Source of the DNA: Yinghuangia aomiensis
GTDB taxonomy: Bacteria; Actinomycetota; Actinomycetes; Streptomycetales; Streptomycetaceae
Length of the DNA stretch: 64,000 nucleotides
Assembly (NCBI RefSeq): GCF_039542225.1
Contig: NZ_BAABHS010000001.1
Coordinates: 62,001-126,000 of the forward strand
Direction of reading: 5' to 3'
The notes beneath the pieces are model-generated. The model was not told the DNA's origin. It made no database searches and saw only the letters and a program-made list of their open reading frames with translations. A program made the translations under genes and the position numbers. Positions 45,662-53,438 of the stretch are shown here, piece by piece (the stretch's first letter is position 1; each line of letters begins with the position of its first letter).

Positions 45662-48286
45662 GTGAGAGCAATCCGCCGATTCACCGTGCGCACGGTTCTG
45701 CCCGCTCCGCTGGAGCCCCTGGGCGAACTCGCCATGAATCTCCGCTGGTCCTGGCACGCGGAGACGCGCGACCTGTTCGAATCCATCGACCCGGAGACCT
45801 GGGCGGCCGTCGGCCACGACCCCGTCCGGCTCCTCGGCGCGGTGCCGACCGGCAAACTCGCCGCGCTCGCCGAAGACCGCAGATTCCTCGCCCGGCTCGC
45901 CGTCGCGGCCGAGGACCTGACCGACTACCTGACCGGTGCGCGCTGGTACCAGTCGCTGCCGGAACCCGGCTCGGCGCCCGACGGGGCGCCCGCCGCGATC
46001 GCGTACTTCTCCCCGGAGTTCGGCATCACCGCGGCCCTGCCGCAGTACTCCGGGGGCCTGGGCATCCTGGCCGGCGACCATCTCAAGGCGGCCAGCGACC
46101 TCGGCGTGCCGATCATCGGCGTCGGGCTGCTCTACCGGCACGGGTACTTCCGCCAGTCGCTGTCCCGCGACGGCTGGCAGCAGGAGCGTTATCCGCTGCT
46201 CGACCCCAACGAACTGCCGCTCACCCTGCTGCGTTCCGCCGACGGGACGCCCGCCCGGGTGCGCATCGGCCTGCCCGGCAACCGCGAACTGCACGCCCGG
46301 ATCTGGAAGGCCCAGGTCGGCCGGGTTCCGCTGCTGATGCTGGACTCGGACATCGAGGACAACGAGCCGTTCGAACGCGAGGTGACCGACCGGCTGTACG
46401 GCGGCACCAGCGAGCACCGGCTGCACCAGGAGATGCTGCTGGGCATCGGCGGCGTCCGCGCGGTCCGCGAATTCTGCGCGATCACCGGCCACGCGCAGCC
46501 CGAGGTCTTCCACACCAACGAAGGCCACGCGGGGTTCCTCGGCATCGAACGCATTCGCGAGTTCCACGAGAGCGAGGGCCTCGACTTCGACGCCGCGCTC
46601 GAAGCGGTGCGGGCCGGCACGGTCTTCACCACGCACACCCCCGTCCCGGCCGGCATCGACCGGTTCGACCGCGAACTCGTCGCCAAGCACTTCGGCGGCG
46701 ACAACGCGGTGCCGGGCGTCCCGGTGGAGCGCGTGCTCGGCCTGGGCGCGGAGTCGTTCCCGGGCGGCGAGACCGGCGTGTTCAACATGGCGGTCATGGG
46801 CCTGCGGCTCGCCCAGCGGGCCAACGGCGTCAGCAAGCTGCACGGCGACGTCAGCCGGGGCATGTTCGCCGGACTGTGGCCGGGATTCGACCTCGCCGAG
46901 GTCCCGATCGGCTCGATCACCAACGGCGTGCACGCGCCGACGTGGGTCGACCGCGACGTCCTCGACCTCGCCTCGCGCGAACTCGGCCCCGGCCTGGTCG
47001 AGGAAGCCCGCGGCTGGGAAGCCATCGGCAAGATCCCGGCCCGCGCGGTCTGGGACATGCGCCGCACGCTGCGCGGCAAGCTGGTCACCGAGGCCCGGAC
47101 CCGGCTGCGCGCGTCGTGGAAGCAGCGCGGCGCGGGCGACGCGGAACTCGGCTGGATCGACGAGGCCCTGGACCCGGACGTGCTGACCATCGGGTTCGCC
47201 CGCCGGGTGCCGTCCTACAAGCGCCTCACCCTGATGCTGCGCGACCCGGAGCGGCTGCGGTCGCTGCTGCTGCACCCGACCCGGCCGATCCAGATCGTGG
47301 TCGCGGGCAAGGCGCACCCGGCCGACGAGGGCGGCAAGAAGCTCGTCCGGGAGCTGGTGAAGTTCTCCGACAGCGAGGACGTGCGGCACCGCATCGTCTT
47401 CCTGCCGGACTACGACATCGCCATGGCGCAGCACCTGTACCCGGGCTGCGACGTGTGGCTCAACAACCCGCTGCGGCCGCTGGAGGCGTGCGGCACGTCG
47501 GGCATGAAGGCCGCGCTGAACGGGTGCCTCAACCTGTCGATCCTCGACGGGTGGTGGGACGAGTGGTTCGACGGTTCGAACGGCTGGGCGATCCCGACCG
47601 CGGACGGCGTCGAGGACCCGGACCGGCGCGACGACCTGGAGGCCAACGCGCTCTACGACCTGATCGAGAACCGTGTCGCGGCGCGGTTCTACGACCGGGG
47701 CCCGGAGGACCTGCCCGGCCGCTGGCTGGAAATGGTCCGGCACACGCTCGTGTCGCTCGGCCCGAAGGTGCTGGCGTCCCGCATGGTCAAGGACTACGTC
47801 AACGTGCTGTACGCGCCGGCCGCCCTGGCCGCGCGCTCGATGGCCACGGACGGCCTGGCCGGGGCGAAGACGCTGGCCGCCTGGAAGTCCGAGGTCCGCG
47901 GATCGTGGCCGCAAGTCCGGGTGGACCACGTCGAGTCGGCCGGGATAGGAGACGCCCCCGAGGTCGGCAACACGCTCGACCTGCGGGTTCTCGTCACCCT
48001 GGGCGACCTGCGGCCGTCGGACATCGAGGTCCAGGTCGTGCACGGCCGCGTCGACTCGACGGACGCGATCGTGGACGGCGCGTCGGTCCCGCTCAAGCCG
48101 GTCCGCCGCGACGAGCAGGGCCGCTGGCTGTACGAAGGCGCCCTCGCACTCGACCGCACGGGGCCGTTCGGTTACACCGTCCGGGTGATGCCCGCCCACG
48201 CGCTGCTGGCGACCCCGGCCGAACTCGGCCTGATCGCCGTACCCGCGGAGGACGGCGGGGTTGCGGACGGGCTGCCGTTGCGCTGA
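45662..48286 (+). CDS. glgP: alpha-glucan phosphorylase (GlgP-type)
   Basis: This ~874-residue enzyme of the bacterial/archaeal alpha-glucan phosphorylase family (shorter and distinct from E. coli MalP) releases glucose 1-phosphate. The N-terminus RAIRRFTVRTVLPAPLEPL and MNLRWSWH match the family's DUF3417 domain. The pyridoxal-phosphate region includes GFARRVPSYKRLTL and NNPLRPLEACGTSGMKAALNG. GTG 45662 was preferred over ATG 45656 because the homolog begins at this codon and a TAGTGT box (45647-45652) would start transcription there. The gene is divergent from glgE, and the two share a 270-base control region. Confidence 0.93.
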   Translation: MRAIRRFTVRTVLPAPLEPLGELAMNLRWSWHAETRDLFESIDPETWAAVGHDPVRLLGAVPTGKLAALAEDRRFLARLAVAAEDLTDYLTGARWYQSLPEPGSAPDGAPAAIAYFSPEFGITAALPQYSGGLGILAGDHLKAASDLGVPIIGVGLLYRHGYFRQSLSRDGWQQERYPLLDPNELPLTLLRSADGTPARVRIGLPGNRELHARIWKAQVGRVPLLMLDSDIEDNEPFEREVTDRLYGGTSEHRLHQEMLLGIGGVRAVREFCAITGHAQPEVFHTNEGHAGFLGIERIREFHESEGLDFDAALEAVRAGTVFTTHTPVPAGIDRFDRELVAKHFGGDNAVPGVPVERVLGLGAESFPGGETGVFNMAVMGLRLAQRANGVSKLHGDVSRGMFAGLWPGFDLAEVPIGSITNGVHAPTWVDRDVLDLASRELGPGLVEEARGWEAIGKIPARAVWDMRRTLRGKLVTEARTRLRASWKQRGAGDAELGWIDEALDPDVLTIGFARRVPSYKRLTLMLRDPERLRSLLLHPTRPIQIVVAGKAHPADEGGKKLVRELVKFSDSEDVRHRIVFLPDYDIAMAQHLYPGCDVWLNNPLRPLEACGTSGMKAALNGCLNLSILDGWWDEWFDGSNGWAIPTADGVEDPDRRDDLEANALYDLIENRVAARFYDRGPEDLPGRWLEMVRHTLVSLGPKVLASRMVKDYVNVLYAPAALAARSMATDGLAGAKTLAAWKSEVRGSWPQVRVDHVESAGIGDAPEVGNTLDLRVLVTLGDLRPSDIEVQVVHGRVDSTDAIVDGASVPLKPVRRDEQGRWLYEGALALDRTGPFGYTVRVMPAHALLATPAELGLIAVPAEDGGVADGLPLR

Positions 48287-48295
48287 TGCGGGCGT

Positions 48296-48329
48296 CGGTG
48301 GGGGCAGGCCGCTCGGTCCGCCCCCACCG
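48296..48329 (+). terminator. hairpin after glgP
   Basis: CGGTGGGGGC (48296-48305) pairs with 48320-48329, with a 14-base loop. It lies between convergent stops, ten bases after glgP. Confidence 0.6.
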
Positions 48330-48352
48330 CGTTCTTCGGACCGTGCGCCGCG

Positions 48353-49009
48353 CTACCCGAGGGCGTCGGTGATGTGCCCCAGCGGGGTGCCCGCGTCCGC
48401 CCGGGTCCCGCTCGGTTGCAGTTTCGGCGTCGGCGTCGGCGTCGGCGTTGGCATTGGCGTCGGGTGCGCTGCCGGGTCCGCCCGGGGGGCCGGTGTCCAG
48501 ATCGGGGCGTCGGCCGGGAGGACGGGGACCAGCGCCGGGAGGCTGTACGGGCCCAGGTCGTCGACAGGCCCCGGGTGGCGGCGGCAGCCGTTGGGGCCCG
48601 CCGCGATGAGAGTCCAGCCGGGGTGTTCGGCGACGAAGACGGTGAAGCCGTAGCGCTGGCCGTGGTCGCCCGGGACCGAGGCCGACAGGCGCCACGCGCC
48701 GTTCGGGGTGCCGTTCGGGGGGTTCGTGTAGACGGCGATGTCGTTGCCGCGGCCGCGGGCGAAAGCGCGGAGGCGGGCGAACGTGTCGTGCTGGGTGCCG
48801 TCCGGGACGGCGATGTTGGCGAGCACACCGAGCGTGTAGTAGCCGTCGGTGATGCGGTGCCGGTCGAAGCCGTTGGTGCAGGTGCCCGGCGACAGGTCGA
48901 TGTAGCCCTCGACGCGGTCGACGCCCGCGGCACCGAGGACGTCGAGCAGGAGCCGGTACGCGGAGTGCCGCGTCTCGTGCACCGGCACGTCGGGCGTGTG
49001 CTCGGTCAT
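48353..49009 (-). CDS. unknown protein coupled to the DUF1023 hydrolase
   Basis: This 218-residue protein has no signal peptide or membrane helix. Residues 1-150 look like a compact alpha/beta domain (SAYRLLLDVLGAAGVDRVEGYIDLSPG, then YGFTVFVAEHPGWTLIAAGPNG), and the last 50 are a Pro/Thr run (PTPMPTPTPTPTP). Its ATG overlaps the hydrolase stop as ATGA, so both are made together. Position after a WXG-like gene and a hydrolase gene would suit an immunity, chaperone or accessory protein. I do not recognise the family. Confidence 0.7.
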   Translation of the reverse strand: MTEHTPDVPVHETRHSAYRLLLDVLGAAGVDRVEGYIDLSPGTCTNGFDRHRITDGYYTLGVLANIAVPDGTQHDTFARLRAFARGRGNDIAVYTNPPNGTPNGAWRLSASVPGDHGQRYGFTVFVAEHPGWTLIAAGPNGCRRHPGPVDDLGPYSLPALVPVLPADAPIWTPAPRADPAAHPTPMPTPTPTPTPKLQPSGTRADAGTPLGHITDALG

Positions 49010-50640
49010 GGCGTCCCGGCGGGTTGGTCGACGGGCGCGGCGGCTTGCGGCCGGTACTGGTCGAGATCCCCGTATACGCCCATCGTGACGTTCGCCTGGG
49101 CAGTGAGGCTGACGTCGGGCTTGTCCGGCCCCGACTCGTTCCAGTAGCTGTAGTGGCCCCCGGCGTTGGTCGGCAGACGGGCCGCGCCGAAGTCCGGGTC
49201 GTTGGGCAGCCGGTCGTGCACCAGCGCACCCCAGGGTGCGACCGCGTCGTCGCCGGACATCCCGGCGAACACGTGTGCGGGCTCGTGCCGGAGGCCGTTC
49301 ACGTTGTCCGTGTGCACGCCGGGGCTGCCCATGAACACGATGTCGTCGACGGCCAATCCGTTCGGCTGCTGTTTCGCCGCGTAGGCGATCACGTCGGTGC
49401 CGTAGCTGTGGCCGCTCGCGGTCAGGTGCTGGCCGGGCGGCCCGGCGGCGCGCATGCCGTTCACGAACTGGTTGAACGCGGACGCCCCTTCCTGCGCACG
49501 GCCGGGGCCCAGGGCGCTGCTGAACCCGGTGGCCGACATTTCCGGCGCGTCGTAGTCGAGCCACAGGATCGCGGCGGCGTCGCCGGGCTGGGCGGTGAGC
49601 TTGTCGGAGTAGTGCTGGAGCTTGGTGAGCCGGCTCAGCTGCTGGGGGAGACTGTCCTTGAGCGTGGTGTTCGCGCCGGGGACCTGCACGACGGTGTTCT
49701 TGGCGGTGTCCGGATTGCCGACCGCGATGACCACTTCGCCGTCCGCCGACTTGCTGCCGAACTCCAGCAGCATGAGCTGGGCTTCGGCCGGCCGGTCGCG
49801 GTTGGTGGCCATGGCGGCGTTGATCTGCCTGAGGTTCTCGTACTCGCGCTTCTGGCGGGACGTGGCGGTGCCGCCCGTCACCAGCGGGCCGAGTTCGGCG
49901 AGCCGGGAACTCAGCGCGAGCCGGTTGGCCTGGTCGCGGACGGTCGCGGGCAGCCCGTCCATGCCGCCCAGCTGCTGCGGGAAGTTTGCGAGGTACGTCT
50001 GCCGTTCCGCCGCGCTCAGCGACAGCCACCACGCCGCGGTCTGCTGCGGGTCCATGCCGGTGAACGTGCGGTCGAGGTCGGCCATCGCGTTCCTCAGCGC
50101 CGCGTCGTCGCACGCCGCGACCTCGTCGGGATTGAGCCGGGCGAGGGCCGCGGCGTGCCGGGCGTCCGCGGCCGAGGCCGCGTCGAGCACCTGCTGGAGG
50201 CGCTGCGCGCACACGTCGACCTTGGTCTGCGCGGCGGCCTGCTGCTGCGCGTCGCGCGGCGTCGTCGGCGGGGCGGCTTCGGTGACGAAGAACTGCCCGT
50301 TTCCGGCGGCGACGGTGAGGCCGTCGGAGAGCGCGGCGTACACCTCGGTGAAGAGCTTCGCCTGGCAGGACGTCAGTTCGTCCGCGGCGAAGTCGAGTTC
50401 GGCGGCGATGCTGCGTACTTCGAGGGAGGCGACGCGGATCCGGCGGAGCGTCTCCTCCAGTTCGAGGTTGGCGGTGCCCGCGGTGTGGCCGCGCCAGCCC
50501 GCCTGCTCCGTCGCGCCGCACACGCCGAGTTCGAAGTCGCGGACGATCTCGTCGAGTTGGTTCATCGTGCGGGTGCAGGCATCGGCGTGTGCGCGGATGC
50601 CGTCGAACTTCGCGTTCTTGAGTTCGTCGAACGTGACCAT
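49006..50640 (-). CDS. alpha/beta hydrolase of the DUF1023 type with helical N-terminus
   Basis: This is a 544-residue protein. Residues 1-200 are helical and resemble a WXG/LXG-type secretion domain, with WRGH near residue 49 (EQAGWRGHTAGTANLELEE). The C-terminal half is an alpha/beta hydrolase: LWLDYDAPEMSATGF, nucleophile elbow GHSYGTD near residue 408, and GSPGV after it. That layout matches DUF1023 proteins common in actinomycetes next to ESX-like genes. It may be a secreted esterase or an effector. It starts ten bases after the WXG-like gene and overlaps the next gene. Confidence 0.85.
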   Translation of the reverse strand: MVTFDELKNAKFDGIRAHADACTRTMNQLDEIVRDFELGVCGATEQAGWRGHTAGTANLELEETLRRIRVASLEVRSIAAELDFAADELTSCQAKLFTEVYAALSDGLTVAAGNGQFFVTEAAPPTTPRDAQQQAAAQTKVDVCAQRLQQVLDAASAADARHAAALARLNPDEVAACDDAALRNAMADLDRTFTGMDPQQTAAWWLSLSAAERQTYLANFPQQLGGMDGLPATVRDQANRLALSSRLAELGPLVTGGTATSRQKREYENLRQINAAMATNRDRPAEAQLMLLEFGSKSADGEVVIAVGNPDTAKNTVVQVPGANTTLKDSLPQQLSRLTKLQHYSDKLTAQPGDAAAILWLDYDAPEMSATGFSSALGPGRAQEGASAFNQFVNGMRAAGPPGQHLTASGHSYGTDVIAYAAKQQPNGLAVDDIVFMGSPGVHTDNVNGLRHEPAHVFAGMSGDDAVAPWGALVHDRLPNDPDFGAARLPTNAGGHYSYWNESGPDKPDVSLTAQANVTMGVYGDLDQYRPQAAAPVDQPAGTP

Positions 50641-50650
50641 CGGGCGCGGC

Positions 50651-51109
50651 CTAACGCAGCGTCGAGGTGTTGGCCGACTCCGCGCGGAAATACGCCTCGG
50701 TCGTGGCCCGGATCTTCGTGGCGCACGCGTGGGCCGCCTGGGCGAGCACGTCGAGCTGGTGCGCCCACGCGTCGGCGAGCATGCCTGCCTGCCATCCGGT
50801 CTGGAATCCCGGCAGCCCCGCGGGCATGCCCAGCGCCAGGCCGCGGCTGAGCCCTTGGAGGGCGTCGCCGTCCGCGTCGGCGCGCGACGCCGCGGGCATG
50901 AGCAGCGCCGGGTCGACCGTGTAGTCGACGGCGCGCGCCGGATCGATGCCCGGCAGGTACGCCGGGTTCTGCGGATCCGGATTCCGTCCGGCCTGCGGAT
51001 TCGGCAGGCCCGGCTGCGGTGTGCCGACGGACGTGCCCGGTGTGGAGCCGGGTGCGGTGCCGGTGGCGCCCGGATTCGGCTGGTTCTGCCCGGGTGGTTG
51101 ATCGGCCAT
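50651..51109 (-). CDS. WXG100-like small protein
   Basis: The 152-residue protein has a Pro/Gly/Gln-rich N-terminus (1-65). The helical C-terminus contains FQTGWQAGMLADAWAHQLDVLAQAAHACATKI, a single helix-turn-helix hairpin-like pattern around TGW. Its position just before a DUF1023 hydrolase and its size suggest an ESX/WXG-type export partner. There is no classical YxxxD/E tail. The ATG follows GGGGGAC. Confidence 0.65.
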   Translation of the reverse strand: MADQPPGQNQPNPGATGTAPGSTPGTSVGTPQPGLPNPQAGRNPDPQNPAYLPGIDPARAVDYTVDPALLMPAASRADADGDALQGLSRGLALGMPAGLPGFQTGWQAGMLADAWAHQLDVLAQAAHACATKIRATTEAYFRAESANTSTLR

Positions 51110-51427
51110 GACAAGTCCCCCGACTCATGTCGCCAGATCGATGCAGTTTTTGAGGTCGGTCCGTCCGAAAGCCGCCGGGATCGTGCGGTATCCGCCGGGC
51201 GGGTTTTCCGCGCCGTACTCTACTGACCGATCTGCGCGAGCGGCAGGGGAGTTGCCCGGGAACGCCGGATTCCGGCCGGTGGCGGACGCCACACCCGGTG
51301 GCCTGTCGTCCGCGGTATCGGTGCCGCATATGCAAGCGCCCCGCCGTACCCAGGGGAGTACGGCGGGGCGCCGGTGCCGGAGTGGTGCGTGTGCGGCGCT
51401 TATGCGGTGATGGTGCGGTGGTGGGCG
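51110..51427. other. intergenic region after the aminopeptidase gene
   Basis: It holds the M28 peptidase terminator (51336-51371) and the promoter region of the WXG-like operon. Nothing else recognisable. Confidence 0.6.
51336..51371 (-). terminator. terminator of the M28 aminopeptidase gene
   Basis: A perfect 14-base stem (51336-51349 with 51358-51371) with an eight-base loop lies about 57 bases after the peptidase stop. TTGCATATG follows on the minus strand. Confidence 0.8.
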
Positions 51428-52975
51428 TCAGGCCGCGACATCACCGGTCCGCAGCGCACCGGGGACCTGCTGGTTCGCGGCCGTCGCGCGCAGCGTCGGC
51501 GGGAGGCCCGGGTTGCCGTCGTTGTCGCCGTTGATCATGTGGGTGTTGTTCGCGAACACCCCCATGGCATAGGCGATCACGTCGGAGTTGAGGTCGAGCG
51601 CCCGCTTGTTGATGTTGGTGATCTTGTCGCACGCCTGGTGGTAGCAGGCGTCGTATGCGGCACCGGCCTGGCCGCCGAACTTGGCCGCCTCGTCGGCGGT
51701 CTTGATCTTCTCGGCGCCGGTGAACGTGCCGCCCGCCGGGATGCCGACCGCGATGAACGGCCCGTAGTCGGAGCGGCCGTCGAAGTCGGTGGGCCCGTAC
51801 GCGGATCCCACGCGGCCCAGGTAGCCGTTGATGAACGCCTCGATCTCCGCCGAACCGGCCGGGCCGGGGTCGGCGCCGCTGCCGGACCCGTCGCCGTCGT
51901 ACACGAACTCGGCGAAGTTGGGCGACGCGATCATGTCGAAGTTCAGGTACAGCGCGAGCTTGCGCTGGTCCGCCGGGGCCAGCGAGTTCACGTAGTACTC
52001 CGACCCGAGCAGGCCGAACTCCTCGGCCGACCACCATGCGAAGCGGACCTTGTTCGCCGGGTGGTCCTCGTACTTGGCGAGCTGGATCGCGGTCTCCAGC
52101 AGCGCGGCGCTGCCCGAGCCGTTGTCGTTGATGCCCGGGCCCTTGGTGACCGAGTCGAGGTGCGCGCCGGCCATGACCACGTTGTCGGCATCGCCCCACT
52201 TGGACTCGGCGACGACGTTGCGGGTGACCCGGTCCTCGCGGAACTCGCGCAGGTCCACGGTGAGGGTCACCGGACCCGCGGCGGCCTGCGCGGCGAGGGC
52301 TTCGCCGTCCGCCTGCGAGATGCCGCCGGTCGGGACGCCGCCCACGTTCGGGTCGCTCAGTGTGCCGTGGATCTCGCCCGGCACGTTGTTGTAGATGATC
52401 GTGGCGACCGCACCCGCGGCGGCCGCGACCGTGTCCTTCTGGGCGAACGTGCAGCCGCCGCGCTTGACCAGGACGATCTTCCCGGTCACCGCGCCCGCCG
52501 GGTAATCGGCCGCGTCGCAGCCGTTCGTCCCGTCCGCGTCGACCGGGGCGAGGGCGAGCTGTGCGGTGACTCCGCCGACGGGTGTCGACGGCGAGTAGCT
52601 CATGACGAAGACCGGCACGTCGGACGGGGACGGCGAGACCACCTTGAGGGACTCGGCGATCGCGTCGACGAAGGTGAACGGGAACTCCTGGATGCGGACG
52701 TCGTACCCGGCGTCCTCCAGCTTGTCCGCGACGTAGTCCACCGAAGCCTCGTGGCCGGGGGTGCTGGCCGCGCGCGTGCCGCCGTTCTTGTCGGCGATCT
52801 TCTGCAGCGCCTTGAGATGCTTCATGACGTTGTCCGCGGTGACTTTGCGGGCGAGCTTGTCGCCCAGCTTGTCGTCCTGGTGCGGGTGGGCCGCCGCCGG
52901 AGTCACGGCCAAGCCCACGAGGGCGAAGCCCGCGATGGCGGCGGTCAGGGCCTTGCCGAGGTGACGCTGCGTCAT
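51428..52975 (-). CDS. secreted M28 zinc aminopeptidase with PA domain
   Basis: This is a 515-residue exported peptidase. The signal peptide is residues 1-29 (LTAAIAGFALVGLAVTPAAA, then HPHQ). A protease-associated insert is at about 135-240 (GKIVLVKRGGCTFAQKD). The M28 zinc site is complete: GAHLDS, GINDNGSG, SAEEFGLLGS, NFDMI and the C-terminal YHQACDKI. It resembles the S. griseus aminopeptidase group, which removes N-terminal residues from peptides outside the cell. AAAGGA precedes the ATG. It is monocistronic, with its own terminator. Confidence 0.95.
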   Translation of the reverse strand: MTQRHLGKALTAAIAGFALVGLAVTPAAAHPHQDDKLGDKLARKVTADNVMKHLKALQKIADKNGGTRAASTPGHEASVDYVADKLEDAGYDVRIQEFPFTFVDAIAESLKVVSPSPSDVPVFVMSYSPSTPVGGVTAQLALAPVDADGTNGCDAADYPAGAVTGKIVLVKRGGCTFAQKDTVAAAAGAVATIIYNNVPGEIHGTLSDPNVGGVPTGGISQADGEALAAQAAAGPVTLTVDLREFREDRVTRNVVAESKWGDADNVVMAGAHLDSVTKGPGINDNGSGSAALLETAIQLAKYEDHPANKVRFAWWSAEEFGLLGSEYYVNSLAPADQRKLALYLNFDMIASPNFAEFVYDGDGSGSGADPGPAGSAEIEAFINGYLGRVGSAYGPTDFDGRSDYGPFIAVGIPAGGTFTGAEKIKTADEAAKFGGQAGAAYDACYHQACDKITNINKRALDLNSDVIAYAMGVFANNTHMINGDNDGNPGLPPTLRATAANQQVPGALRTGDVAA

Positions 52976-53219
52976 ACAGGTCCTTTCCAGGGCAAAACGG
53001 GCGCACCTATGCGCGTAGCTCCCCGGGGTGACGGGAGAAAGGGCATGGTGCGCGGGACTGCGCCGAAACGTATCGTCCCGATTGCCGGTCCTACCAGAGG
53101 GCGGACCGGGATTTCTCGTCCGTCATGCGGACGGCGGAGTTCCGTACGCGGTACACGGAGACGGCGCCCGGACGCCGCCCGGACCCGGCCGGGCGCGGGC
53201 TCTCACACGTTGCCGCGGG

Positions 53220-53372
53220 TCAGTGCAGGACCCAGTCGCGGAACGTCCCCGAGACGGCGAGCAGCACGCCGAAGCCGATGATCGGCGTCAGGATCAGGGC
53301 GATCAGTATTCCTATGCCGTAGTCCAGCAAGCGGACACGCCAGCTGTCCCGCTGCTCATCCTGCTCGGTCAC
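53220..53372 (-). CDS. 50-residue single-pass membrane protein
   Basis: A 50-residue frame starts at GTG 53372 with a GGGGGG stretch nine bases upstream. It reads VTEQDEQRDSWRVRLLDYG, then a hydrophobic helix (about residues 19-41, ILIALILTPIIGFGVLLAV), then GTFRDWVLH. The charged N-terminus and single helix are typical of small actinomycete membrane proteins. It lies 66 bases after the stop of the kinase gene, on the same strand, and may belong to that transcript. The function is unknown. Confidence 0.7.
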   Translation of the reverse strand: MTEQDEQRDSWRVRLLDYGIGILIALILTPIIGFGVLLAVSGTFRDWVLH

Positions 53373-53438
53373 GCGCAATGCCCCCCAAAGGACAACCCGG
53401 AGACCACTTGGACGGGTGCCCGGAAACGAGACGCGAGT

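Noticed and set aside
51904..52760. A lipoprotein or adhesin inside the aminopeptidase gene.
   Set aside because: The region is the PA and M28 domain of one continuous peptidase frame.
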